From: Candidatus Neomicrothrix sp. UBA4542
Lineage (GTDB): Bacteria > Actinomycetota > Acidimicrobiia > Acidimicrobiales > Poriferisodalaceae
Assembly (NCBI GenBank): GCA_002388005.1
Contig: DGLO01000031.1
Location: 10,626 to 28,863 of the forward strand
DNA: 18,238 nt
Direction of reading: 5' to 3'
The stretch's first letter is position 1. The number at the start of each line of letters is the position of its first letter. Under the pieces are notes generated by a model. The model ran no database searches and was not told the origin of the DNA. It saw nothing but the letters and a program-made list of their open reading frames with translations. Shown here in pieces: positions 8,174-15,018 of this stretch. A program made the translations under genes and the position numbers.

Positions 8174-8907
8174 GAGGGTGACCTTAGGGTCCGGTCAAAC
8201 ATCGAATGAAGTAATTCCCAATGACGTTCGGCGGCCGGTTTGTCGTAGTTCGGTCGCTGTGGAAACACGAATCCGTGATGAACGCCGTCTATCCATTCGG
8301 CGTGATGTTGTACGTCAGCCGCCTCCAAAGCGCTCACGATGCGATCGAAGTGAGGTCGATCAACCCAGTCATCGAACTCTGCTGCCAGGAGGAGTACCTC
8401 GCCCCCGATGTCGACGGTTCTTCTATGGGGCGAATCGTCAGCGTCTGTTGCTAATCGAACGCCATGAATTGATGCAGCGGCCCTCACGACTTCTGGGAAT
8501 TCAGCGGCCAGCCATAATGCGAAAGGTCCGCTCATGCAGTAACCCGTCGCGCCCACGAGCGTTTCATTGGCGGAGGGGTCTGCGGCAGCATGGGTGAGTA
8601 GCGCGAGAGCATCGCGGGCAACCATTGCGTTTGAAACGTTTCCCATTAATTTCGCCATGTATTTGGCGCTTGCTGGATCTTCTCGATGAATGGTGAAAGA
8701 GGGAACGTCTCTGTAGTAAAGGTTGGGCAACATGACGTAGTAGCCGGTTGCCGCAATTCGTCGCGCCATATCATGAAGCTCTTCTCGCTTCCCTGGTGCA
8801 TCCATCAGAAACAAGATGACCGGCAGAACTCCATCCGATTCAGGGCGAACAAGGAAGGTCGCCATCTCCCCCTCGCCGGTGTTGATGAGGAGGTGTTCCT
8901 CAATCAT
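8170..8907 (-). CDS. Dienelactone hydrolase family protein
   Basis: A 245-residue alpha/beta hydrolase of the DLH family. The nucleophile elbow is G-Y-C-M-S-G with Cys124, as in true dienelactone hydrolases rather than the Ser of most relatives. The acid is D179 or D180 (A-E-F-D-D-W), and the His is H211 in H-H-G-F. The early segment G-E-G-E-M-A-T-F contains the Glu region that gates the Cys in DLH. The family cleaves lactones or esters, including enol-lactones from aromatic degradation; no chlorocatechol genes are nearby, so the substrate is open. No signal peptide, so cytoplasmic. I chose ATG at 8907 over the longer TTG at 8922 because GAAGG lies eight bases before the ATG, whereas the TTG has no ribosome-binding site. 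First gene of the minus-strand operon leading to the hotdog protein and carboxylase. Confidence 0.87.
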   Translation of the reverse strand: MIEEHLLINTGEGEMATFLVRPESDGVLPVILFLMDAPGKREELHDMARRIAATGYYVMLPNLYYRDVPSFTIHREDPASAKYMAKLMGNVSNAMVARDALALLTHAAADPSANETLVGATGYCMSGPFALWLAAEFPEVVRAAASIHGVRLATDADDSPHRRTVDIGGEVLLLAAEFDDWVDRPHFDRIVSALEAADVQHHAEWIDGVHHGFVFPQRPNYDKPAAERHWELLHSMFDRTLRSPS

Positions 8908-8915
8908 TCTCGCTA

Positions 8916-8920
8916 CCTTC
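8916..8920 (-). promoter_or_regulatory. Ribosome-binding site deciding the DLH start
   Basis: On the minus strand this reads GAAGG, eight bases before the ATG at 8907. It overlaps the first codons of the longer TTG-started frame and so argues against that start. Confidence 0.5.
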
Positions 8921-8936
8921 AAATGTCTGACTTGTT

Positions 8937-8945
8937 ACCTGAGGT
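8937..8945. promoter_or_regulatory. Candidate operator, palindrome ACCTGAGGT
   Basis: A 9-bp palindrome ACCT-G-AGGT in the 104-base gap between the DLH operon and the divergent crotonase gene, 30 bases upstream of the DLH start and 67 upstream of the crotonase start. It matches the ACCTAAGGT element at 1358-1366 except at the free centre base, at a similar distance from the minus-strand start. A shared operator is inferred. Confidence 0.4.
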
Positions 8946-9011
8946 TCGTAATCCATACTTACAGTCCAGCACGTCCGACCTACACGTTGCATAGCTGCCT
9001 ACGATCAACTC

Positions 9012-9827
9012 ATGCAGCAACTTGATTGGACCCCTAATTATTTCCTTTACGAGATGACTCGACCTCATGTCGTCCGCATAACAATCAATCGGCCCGAAGT
9101 CCGAAACGCGATCAACACCCCCGCCCATAAAGAGTGGAGCGATCTACTTGATCATGCGGCTGAAGATGAAGATGTTTGGATTGTCGTGGTCACCGGGATT
9201 GGAGATAAAGCGTTCTGCGCTGGGCGGGACCTCAAGTACTTGTCACAGATTCAGCATGCTTCTGAGGAGGATAGACGTGCCGATTCGCAGCTAATGAGCG
9301 AAGTAACGAAACTGATCGAACGGTTTGACTACCCCAAACCTTTGATAGCGCGTGTGAATGGGATTGCACTCGGCGGTGGGTTCGAAGTCGCTATGGCGTG
9401 CGATCTGGTGATAGCTGCTGAACATGTTGAATTTGGGCTCCCCGAACCGCGGCGCGGCATTTACGCGGGGGGCGGGGGAGTTCACCGTCTGCCGCGGCAA
9501 ATCCCACTGAAGCTGGCCATGGAGTATCTCTTGACTGGAAAATCGATGACAGCGCAACGGGCACACGAGATAGGGATAATCAATGAGGTAGTGCCCTACG
9601 CGGAGCTCGACAGCGCTCTAGATCTACTTATTGACGACATCATGCGAGGTGCTCCTATGTCAATCAGGGCCACCAAACAGTCGTCAATGCGAGGCCTGAA
9701 TCTTCCATTAGGCGACGCCTTCTATGCCGACTATCCCGCCGTCAGAGCAATGATGGATAGCGAGGATGCCCGCGAAGGACCTAAAGCCTTCGCTGAGAAG
9801 CGTCAACCAGAGTGGAAGGGTCGATGA
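9012..9827 (+). CDS. Enoyl-CoA hydratase/isomerase family protein (crotonase)
   Basis: A 271-residue crotonase-fold enzyme. The first oxyanion-hole segment is A-F-C-A-G-R-D-L, the second A-L-G-G-G-F-E. Both glutamates that act in rat enoyl-CoA hydratase are matched: E125 in G-F-E-V-A-M-A-C-D and E145 in L-P-E-P-R-R-G. The glycine-rich A-G-G-G-G-V-H-R-L-P stretch and L-T-G-K-S-M-T-A-Q-R-A are normal for the family. With both Glu present, syn hydration of a 2-enoyl-CoA (or the reverse) is the simplest reading; a CaiD-like role on a special substrate is possible given the CaiB-type CoA-transferase nearby. It stands alone on its strand, divergent from the DLH operon, and its stop is two bases from the stop of the convergent permease gene. 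The ATG has no obvious Shine-Dalgarno sequence, but the N-terminus length is typical. Confidence 0.92.
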   Translation: MQQLDWTPNYFLYEMTRPHVVRITINRPEVRNAINTPAHKEWSDLLDHAAEDEDVWIVVVTGIGDKAFCAGRDLKYLSQIQHASEEDRRADSQLMSEVTKLIERFDYPKPLIARVNGIALGGGFEVAMACDLVIAAEHVEFGLPEPRRGIYAGGGGVHRLPRQIPLKLAMEYLLTGKSMTAQRAHEIGIINEVVPYAELDSALDLLIDDIMRGAPMSIRATKQSSMRGLNLPLGDAFYADYPAVRAMMDSEDAREGPKAFAEKRQPEWKGR

Positions 9828-9829
9828 AA

Positions 9830-10723
9830 CTAGCTGATGTCGCTTTGCGTCGACTTGGACTGGCCAAGCACAATGACCCCGAGAGCGAGGAGCACCACTG
9901 CCATACCCAGAAACTGAATGGCAGCTACCTCCTCGCCGAGAAAAACCCAGGCCATGATTGTTGCCGTAACAGGGATACCTAGAGTCAGCGTTGACCCAAG
10001 CCAGGCAGGTATCTGACCTAAGGCCCAATTCATCAACATGTGAGAAGCAAAACCGGGTCCCACCGATAGAACGACGAGCCACATCCAAGCGTTTGCCGAA
10101 GGCATATCGAAGACCTGACCGGAAGCCAGCGCAAACGGAGTCGCGAACAGGGCACAAATCAACGCCGTTGCCCCGGTGTATTGCGACGACTCGATGTGGC
10201 GGCTACTCAGCTTCGAGAAAACGAAGTATGCGGTCCAGGCTACGACTGTTGCCACCGACAAGAGGTCACCCCGCGGACTCCAACCGGGAATACCCGTCGA
10301 CCCAAACATGACGAGACCGACTCCAATGATTGCGACAGCCGCCATCCCCCAGTCTTGACGCCTAGGACGCTCTCCGAAGATGCGCCCTGCTATTAGCAGC
10401 ATTATCAGCGGTTGACATGAGCCGATAACGGTTGCATTAGCGACGGTCGTTAGCCGCAACGCCGTGAAGAAAAGCATGATGTCAGCACCGAGTGAAATGC
10501 CGCCGCGCCACGAAACACGAAGCGACTCTCTTCGCAGTGGAGTCCCTCTCATCTTTAAGAAAAGAAGAACGATCGCCGCGTAGATCCACATCCGCCAAAA
10601 GACAACTGCCATGGCGCCTAACTCGGAGATGCCTTTAGCAATGACCCCCGACGCTGCCCACCCCACCATCGCTATGGCAGCAGCAGGTACGCCACGTCTT
10701 TGATGGCTGGACTCAACGATCAC
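9830..10723 (-). CDS. EamA/DMT superfamily permease
   Basis: A 297-residue, strongly hydrophobic protein with about ten membrane segments in two EamA repeats, the drug/metabolite transporter pattern. Repeat one includes A-M-V-G-W-A-A-S-G-V-I-A-K-G and T-V-A-N-A-T-V-I-G-S-C-Q-P-L. Repeat two includes S-V-A-T-V-V-A-W-T-A-Y-F-V-F-S-K-L and G-I-P-V-T-A-T-I-M-A-W-V-F-L-G-E-E, the usual end of the second repeat before the last helix. It sits in the inner membrane and moves a small solute, often outward; the substrate cannot be told. The start is GTG at 10723 with GGGG about seven bases ahead. It is a single gene, divergent from the flavin oxidoreductase and convergent with the crotonase, leaving no room for a separate terminator at its 3' end. 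Confidence 0.9.
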   Translation of the reverse strand: MIVESSHQRRGVPAAAIAMVGWAASGVIAKGISELGAMAVVFWRMWIYAAIVLLFLKMRGTPLRRESLRVSWRGGISLGADIMLFFTALRLTTVANATVIGSCQPLIMLLIAGRIFGERPRRQDWGMAAVAIIGVGLVMFGSTGIPGWSPRGDLLSVATVVAWTAYFVFSKLSSRHIESSQYTGATALICALFATPFALASGQVFDMPSANAWMWLVVLSVGPGFASHMLMNWALGQIPAWLGSTLTLGIPVTATIMAWVFLGEEVAAIQFLGMAVVLLALGVIVLGQSKSTQSDIS

Positions 10724-10761
10724 CGTAAAGCCCCATCGAGACTTTGGGTCAATGAGATATT

Positions 10762-10782
10762 TGGCACCTGATCAGAATGCCA
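10762..10782. promoter_or_regulatory. Interrupted palindrome, possible operator
   Basis: TGGCA and TGCCA flank a perfect inner palindrome CTGATCAG in the 135-base divergent gap between the permease and the flavin oxidoreductase genes. The arms are offset by one base, so the symmetry is imperfect. The position suggests a regulator-binding site, but there is no second copy in the window. Confidence 0.3.
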
Positions 10783-10848
10783 TCCCTACGGGGAAACAGC
10801 TAAGAAAGTCCCATCAAGGCTACATTTGCATCAGAAGCCGCTACCTGT

Positions 10849-10853
10849 GGGAG
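10849..10853 (+). promoter_or_regulatory. Ribosome-binding site deciding the flavin oxidoreductase start
   Basis: GGGAG five bases before GTG at 10859. The longer frame starting at TTG 10826 has only AAGG ahead of it and would add eleven residues before the first beta strand. Confidence 0.5.
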
Positions 10854-10858
10854 CCACT

Positions 10859-12142
10859 GTGAAAAGCATTTTCTTTCACCTCATGCCGTATCCGGAACTG
10901 CCGCCCGACTTCCCCGAGGAGCACCGATCCGTGTGGGTTGACATCGACCCTGCTCTTTACGACCCCGAAGTGGGCAATCGCACTTACAACGAATACCTGG
11001 ATGAACTTGAGTTCGCGGCTGGTTGCGGGTTTGACGCCGTCGGCGTCAACGAACATCATTCCAACGGTTACGGGCTGATGCCGAGCCCCAACATTATCGC
11101 TGCTGCCCTCAGCAGAAATTGTCCCGAAACGAACATCATTGTGCTCGGAGACTCAGTTGCGCTTTATAACCCTCCCCTGCGAGTCGCTGAGGAAATCGCG
11201 ATGCTGGACGGCATCACCGGAGGACGCATGGTTGCCGGATTTCCGGTTGGCTCGCCAATGGACACCATCTTCGCCTATGGGCAGAATCCGGCGACCCTCC
11301 GAGAGCGGTACCACGAAGGCGTAGACCTCATTCGTCAAGCGTGGACGCGAGACGAAGTCTTTTCCTTCAACGGTAAGTACAACAAACTTCGTTATGTCAA
11401 CGTTTGGCCTCGTCCCGTCCAACAGCCCCATCCCCCGATATGGATCCCCGGAGGCGGCTCGGTGGATACGTGGGACTGGTGCGCTCAGCAAGACCTCGTG
11501 TACTGCTACCTCAGCTATTTCGGATACAAAGCAGGCCTGAAAACCATGCAGGGTTTCTGGAAGAAGGTCCAAGAGACAGGGAAAGAAGCGAATCCTTTTC
11601 AAGGGGGCTTTGCTCAATTCATTGCGGTCGCCGACACTGAAAAAGAAGCATGGGATCTTTATCGCGAACCGGCCGAGTACTTCTTCAACACCTGTTTGCA
11701 TGTTTACGCTGGCTTCGCTGACCCACCTGGATACAAGACTCCGAACACAGTTCGAGCAGGGGTCGAAGGAATGGTTGAACGCGCCGCCAGAGAGGCGACG
11801 GCGCGCTCCGAATCAAGAAAATCGGCAGGGGGAGGTGGATTCCCTAAAGGACTGAGCTTCGAAGAAATGGTTGAGAAGGGCTACGTGATCTTGGGGGATC
11901 CCACTCAGGTCGCAGAACAGGTCCATGAACTAGCCACCACCATGCACATCGGACACCTCATGACCTTTTGTCACTTCGGCAACATGCACAAGGACCTGGT
12001 GCGCTACAACACCGAAATGTACGCCACCAAAGTAATGCCCGAAGTCAGCGGCATTTTCGAGGACGAGTTCGAAGATCTGTGGTGGCCTCAACCACTCGAT
12101 CAACCTGCTCGCAGAGATGTGCCTGAGGTTCCAGTCAGTTGA
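10859..12142 (+). CDS. Luciferase-like (LLM class) flavin-dependent oxidoreductase
   Basis: A 427-residue TIM-barrel enzyme of the bacterial-luciferase-like family, which uses FMN or F420 for oxygenation or oxidation. Landmarks are the first strand I-F-F-H-L-M-P-Y (from residue 4), G-F-D-A-V-G-V-N-E-H-H-S-N, S-P-N-I-I-A-A-A-L-S-R, L-Y-N-P-P-L-R-V-A-E-E-I-A-M-L-D, G-G-R-M-V-A-G-F and P-P-I-W-I-P-G-G-G-S. A long insertion of about 60 residues follows H-V-Y-A-G-F. The N-H-H-type motif and size match the large marine and actinobacterial LLM monooxygenase group, whose substrates are mostly unknown. GTG at 10859 was preferred because the protein then begins like its family and has a good ribosome-binding site; TTG at 10826 is the alternative. 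The stop overlaps the TTG start of the following alpha/beta hydrolase (TTGA), so the two are translationally coupled and may act in sequence. Confidence 0.9.
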   Translation: MKSIFFHLMPYPELPPDFPEEHRSVWVDIDPALYDPEVGNRTYNEYLDELEFAAGCGFDAVGVNEHHSNGYGLMPSPNIIAAALSRNCPETNIIVLGDSVALYNPPLRVAEEIAMLDGITGGRMVAGFPVGSPMDTIFAYGQNPATLRERYHEGVDLIRQAWTRDEVFSFNGKYNKLRYVNVWPRPVQQPHPPIWIPGGGSVDTWDWCAQQDLVYCYLSYFGYKAGLKTMQGFWKKVQETGKEANPFQGGFAQFIAVADTEKEAWDLYREPAEYFFNTCLHVYAGFADPPGYKTPNTVRAGVEGMVERAAREATARSESRKSAGGGGFPKGLSFEEMVEKGYVILGDPTQVAEQVHELATTMHIGHLMTFCHFGNMHKDLVRYNTEMYATKVMPEVSGIFEDEFEDLWWPQPLDQPARRDVPEVPVS

Positions 12143-12930
12143 CTGGCTATGCGACTGAGACGCTGCCATTTCGAGAAGGCCACGTCGCCCTTGTGTCACG
12201 CGGTGAAGGCGTTCCGATTACTTATTTACATGGGATGCTTGGTAATCCCGGCGAACACGCGTTTCTTAGGGCATTGGCAAATAGCGGCTGGCGGGTAGTC
12301 GCGCCGAGTCTTCCCGGTTTCACCGGTTCAAGTGAAACAAAGGGCCTCAGAAATCTCCACGATTGGGTTGTCGCCGCAAGCGAACTCATTGACGTCGCCG
12401 GTGTGACTGGAACGCCCATTGTCGCGTCAAGCGTTGGCGCAATGGTGGCGCTGGAACTTGCCGCGATTCGACCCGAGGCCTTCGACGCAATGGTGCTGAT
12501 TGCTCCCTACGGATTGTGGGACCCAGAGGACCCGGTCGCAGACCCTTTCGCGACCACTTTGACCAATCAACGCAGAATGTTGACAGCTGATCCTGCAGCA
12601 TCAGCCAGTTTCTTTGACGACGCAGAAGACATGCCGGCCGATTTACTCGTGGAACACGGCGTCGACCGGTATCTCACCCGAACAGCTTCGGCCCAACTTA
12701 TTTGGCCGATACCTGAGTTCGGTATCAGCGAACGAATTCACCTAGTAAAAAATTCCGTCACGTTGGTGCACGGCGCCATGGATGAAATCATCCCACCCTC
12801 ATATTTAGACAAGTGGGCGCAGATACTTCCCAATGTCGTGAGCACGCACCTTGTGGAACAAGCAGGACATCAGGCGGAGTTCGACCAGCCCGAAGAAGTC
12901 GCAGCGATCGTAAAATCAGCGCTGAGCTAA
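12139..12930 (+). CDS. Alpha/beta hydrolase
   Basis: A 263-residue alpha/beta-hydrolase-fold protein without a signal peptide. The oxyanion segment is H-G-M-L-G-N (31-36). The nucleophile elbow reads A-S-S-V-G with Ser98, so the usual first Gly of G-x-S-x-G is Ala96. The acid is D215 in H-G-A-M-D-E-I-I-P, and the His is H244 in A-G-H-Q-A-E-F; the triad is therefore complete. The family covers esterases, lactonases and C-C hydrolases. The TTG start lies inside the stop of the LLM gene (TTGA overlap), with GAGG about ten bases ahead. I infer that it hydrolyses the ester, lactone or ring-cleavage product made by the LLM oxygenase. Convergent with acetoacetyl-CoA synthetase. Confidence 0.88.
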   Translation: MTGYATETLPFREGHVALVSRGEGVPITYLHGMLGNPGEHAFLRALANSGWRVVAPSLPGFTGSSETKGLRNLHDWVVAASELIDVAGVTGTPIVASSVGAMVALELAAIRPEAFDAMVLIAPYGLWDPEDPVADPFATTLTNQRRMLTADPAASASFFDDAEDMPADLLVEHGVDRYLTRTASAQLIWPIPEFGISERIHLVKNSVTLVHGAMDEIIPPSYLDKWAQILPNVVSTHLVEQAGHQAEFDQPEEVAAIVKSALS

Positions 12931-12953
12931 CACCGAAGCAACCGCCTTAGACC

Positions 12954-12971
12954 TGACTCGGAAGCGAGTCA
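12954..12971. terminator. Candidate bidirectional terminator hairpin
   Basis: A perfect 7-bp inverted repeat TGACTCG/CGAGTCA with a four-base loop GAAG sits in the 55-base gap between the convergent hydrolase and acetoacetyl-CoA synthetase genes. No clear T-run follows on either strand. Confidence 0.45.
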
Positions 12972-12985
12972 TAAGATTTAGACCC

Positions 12986-14926
12986 TCAGGCCAACGCTGG
13001 ATGATCACGAAAATAGTTCAGCGCCTCGGGATCATCGATAGCTTCGACGTTGGTGACCAAACGACCGTGAACAGCGTCGCGAACCGCTAACTCGACGAGC
13101 TTCCCACTACGAGTTCGCGGAATGCTGGGTACTTGAGCAACTACCGCTGGAACATGGCGTGGAGACGCTCCCAAACGAATCTGAGCACGTATGCGCTGAG
13201 TCAATTCGTCGTCCAGGTCTAGGCCTTCGCGAAGTCGAACGAAAAGAACCACTCGCGTGTCTGATTCGATTTGTTGGCCTATCACGATGCTTTCAAGCAC
13301 CTCATCAATCAGATCCACCTGGCGATAAATTTCGGCCGTTCCAATCCGCACTCCACCCGGATTCAAAGTTGCGTCCGATCTCCCCGAAATGATCATTCCG
13401 CCGTCAGAACTCCACTCAGCGAAGTCACCGTGGTGCCACACACCAGGGAATCGAGCAAAATAAGCGTCATGATATTTGATGCCTTCCGGGTCGTCCCAGA
13501 ATTCGAGAGGCATAGAGGGGAAAGCGTTACAACACACCAACTCACCCTGCTTCCCTTCGGATAGCCGATTTCCAAGGTCATCGAAAACAGCTACGTCCAT
13601 ACCCAGTGCCGGCACCTGAATTTCGCCCCGATGAACGGGACCCGTGGGATCGCCAATCACGAAGCAACCGCAGATATCCGTACCTCCAGAAAACGATGCA
13701 AGGTGTACGTCAGATTTCAGATTCTGATACACCCAATCGAACCCTTCAGGTGCTAGGGGTGAACCTGTGGAGGTGACTGTTTCGACACTGGCGAGCGTGT
13801 GGGTATCACGGGGTCGAAGTCCTTCTTTCATAGTGGCTTCGATGTATTTCGCGCTGACCCCGAAAAGCCGTGGACCGAGCTCGTCCGCTATATCGAACAA
13901 GCGAGATGGGCCCGGGTGAAAGGGAGAACCGTCATAGAGGACTAGCGAGACGTCACACGCGAGACCGGCGACGAGCCAGTTCCACATCATCCACCCGGTG
14001 GTGGTGAAATACATCAGCCGATCGCCGGCACGTAGATCACAGTGAAGCAACTGCTCGGACCAGTGCTTGAGTAGCACCCCACCGGCTCTGTGAACAATGC
14101 ACTTTGGCTTTCCTGTCGTGCCCGACGAATACAACACATAAATCGGATGATCGAAACTTGATCGAACAAAAACTGGTTCAACGTTTAGCGATCCAGATGT
14201 CCACTCATCGAATCCAACCGAATTCGGAACCAGCGAAATGTCAAGTTCGCGGTCCCCATATCCCACCATCACCAAACGCTGCAACGAAGGAAGCCCGTTC
14301 GCGACCTCCACGACTTTATTAGTGATGTCATGACGTACGCCGGAATAGAAATAACAGTCGGTGGCGACAAGTATCTTTGGTGTGATCTGACCGAAACGGT
14401 CAAGCACTCCGGCGGAACCAAAATCCGGACTTGTTGATGAATAGATCGCACCGATGCTCGCTGCCGCAAGAAACACAATGACCGCTTCAGGGCCGTTGGG
14501 CAGAAGCGTGGCCACGCGGTCGCCGGATTGAACACCTTCTGACTGCAGAGCGCGTTGAACCCGACCAACAGCTCCGCGCAACTCACCGAAGGACAGATCG
14601 CGTTCCACGACGTTCTCACCTCGGTAGCTGATAGCGATCTCATCGTCGCTACGTTTCAGATAATTCTCAGCCAAGTTAATGCTGGCATCAGGGAAAAATC
14701 GTGAGCTAGACCCAGCACCCTTCTCGAAGTCGACGTTTCCGAGGTCGCCGATGCCCTCAGCGAAGTTCCACACCGCCCGCCAAAATTCTCCACTTTCCTG
14801 GATCGACCAACGATGGAGGTCGTCGTAACTTCCGGCTCCGAGAGACACCCCCACCTGTTCTGCAAAAGCCCACAAATTGGTGGACTCGCGGCGGGCGGCG
14901 GTTGGGGTCCAAAGAGGCTGGCTCAC
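12986..14926 (-). CDS. Acetoacetyl-CoA synthetase
   Basis: A 646-residue adenylate-forming enzyme that activates acetoacetate with ATP and CoA. It begins with the family's P-L-W-T-P segment right after the start. It carries the N-terminal acetyl-CoA-synthetase-like cap (F-W-R-A-V-W-N-F-A), the P-loop Y-S-S-G-T-T-G-K-P-K, the long T-T-G-W-M-M-W-N-W, S-G-G-T-D-I-C, G-R-S-D-A-T-L-N-P-G-G-V-R-I-G-T-A-E-I-Y and the C-terminal catalytic Lys, K609 in T-R-S-G-K. The T-L-N-P-G-G-V-R-I-G-T-A segment is characteristic of acetoacetyl-CoA rather than acetyl-CoA synthetases. I set the start at GTG 14926, preceded by GGGAGG, instead of the in-frame ATG at 15061, because the extra 45 residues are not family-like and would run into the divergent neighbour. 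Acetoacetate could come from branched-chain or isoprenoid acid breakdown. Single gene on its strand. Confidence 0.92.
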   Translation of the reverse strand: MSQPLWTPTAARRESTNLWAFAEQVGVSLGAGSYDDLHRWSIQESGEFWRAVWNFAEGIGDLGNVDFEKGAGSSSRFFPDASINLAENYLKRSDDEIAISYRGENVVERDLSFGELRGAVGRVQRALQSEGVQSGDRVATLLPNGPEAVIVFLAAASIGAIYSSTSPDFGSAGVLDRFGQITPKILVATDCYFYSGVRHDITNKVVEVANGLPSLQRLVMVGYGDRELDISLVPNSVGFDEWTSGSLNVEPVFVRSSFDHPIYVLYSSGTTGKPKCIVHRAGGVLLKHWSEQLLHCDLRAGDRLMYFTTTGWMMWNWLVAGLACDVSLVLYDGSPFHPGPSRLFDIADELGPRLFGVSAKYIEATMKEGLRPRDTHTLASVETVTSTGSPLAPEGFDWVYQNLKSDVHLASFSGGTDICGCFVIGDPTGPVHRGEIQVPALGMDVAVFDDLGNRLSEGKQGELVCCNAFPSMPLEFWDDPEGIKYHDAYFARFPGVWHHGDFAEWSSDGGMIISGRSDATLNPGGVRIGTAEIYRQVDLIDEVLESIVIGQQIESDTRVVLFVRLREGLDLDDELTQRIRAQIRLGASPRHVPAVVAQVPSIPRTRSGKLVELAVRDAVHGRLVTNVEAIDDPEALNYFRDHPALA

Positions 14927-14929
14927 TAT

Positions 14930-14936
14930 CCCTCCC
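14930..14936 (-). promoter_or_regulatory. Ribosome-binding site deciding the acetoacetyl-CoA synthetase start
   Basis: On the minus strand this reads GGGAGGG, three to four bases before the GTG at 14926. The spacing is short, but the match to the anti-Shine-Dalgarno sequence is the best in the region. Confidence 0.5.
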
Positions 14937-15018
14937 AGGTCGAAGATGCGCTGTTCACGGTAGCCGCCATCTTGGTTCGAGCAGAAGCGAGCGGCCGCGT
15001 CGGTGTAGGGTCCCAAGA

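Noticed and set aside
8082..8597. 171-codon plus-strand frame across the hotdog and DLH genes
   Set aside because: Antisense to two real genes with complete motifs; Arg/Ser-rich translation typical of a shadow frame.
11153..11701. 182-codon minus-strand frame inside the LLM gene
   Set aside because: Wholly antisense to a well-supported gene, with no recognisable domain or ribosome-binding site; a shadow frame.
14902..15018. N-terminal extension of the TIGR03084 protein
   Set aside because: The added 39 residues are low-quality Arg/Ser-rich sequence overlapping the divergent gene; Met at 15019 matches the family start.
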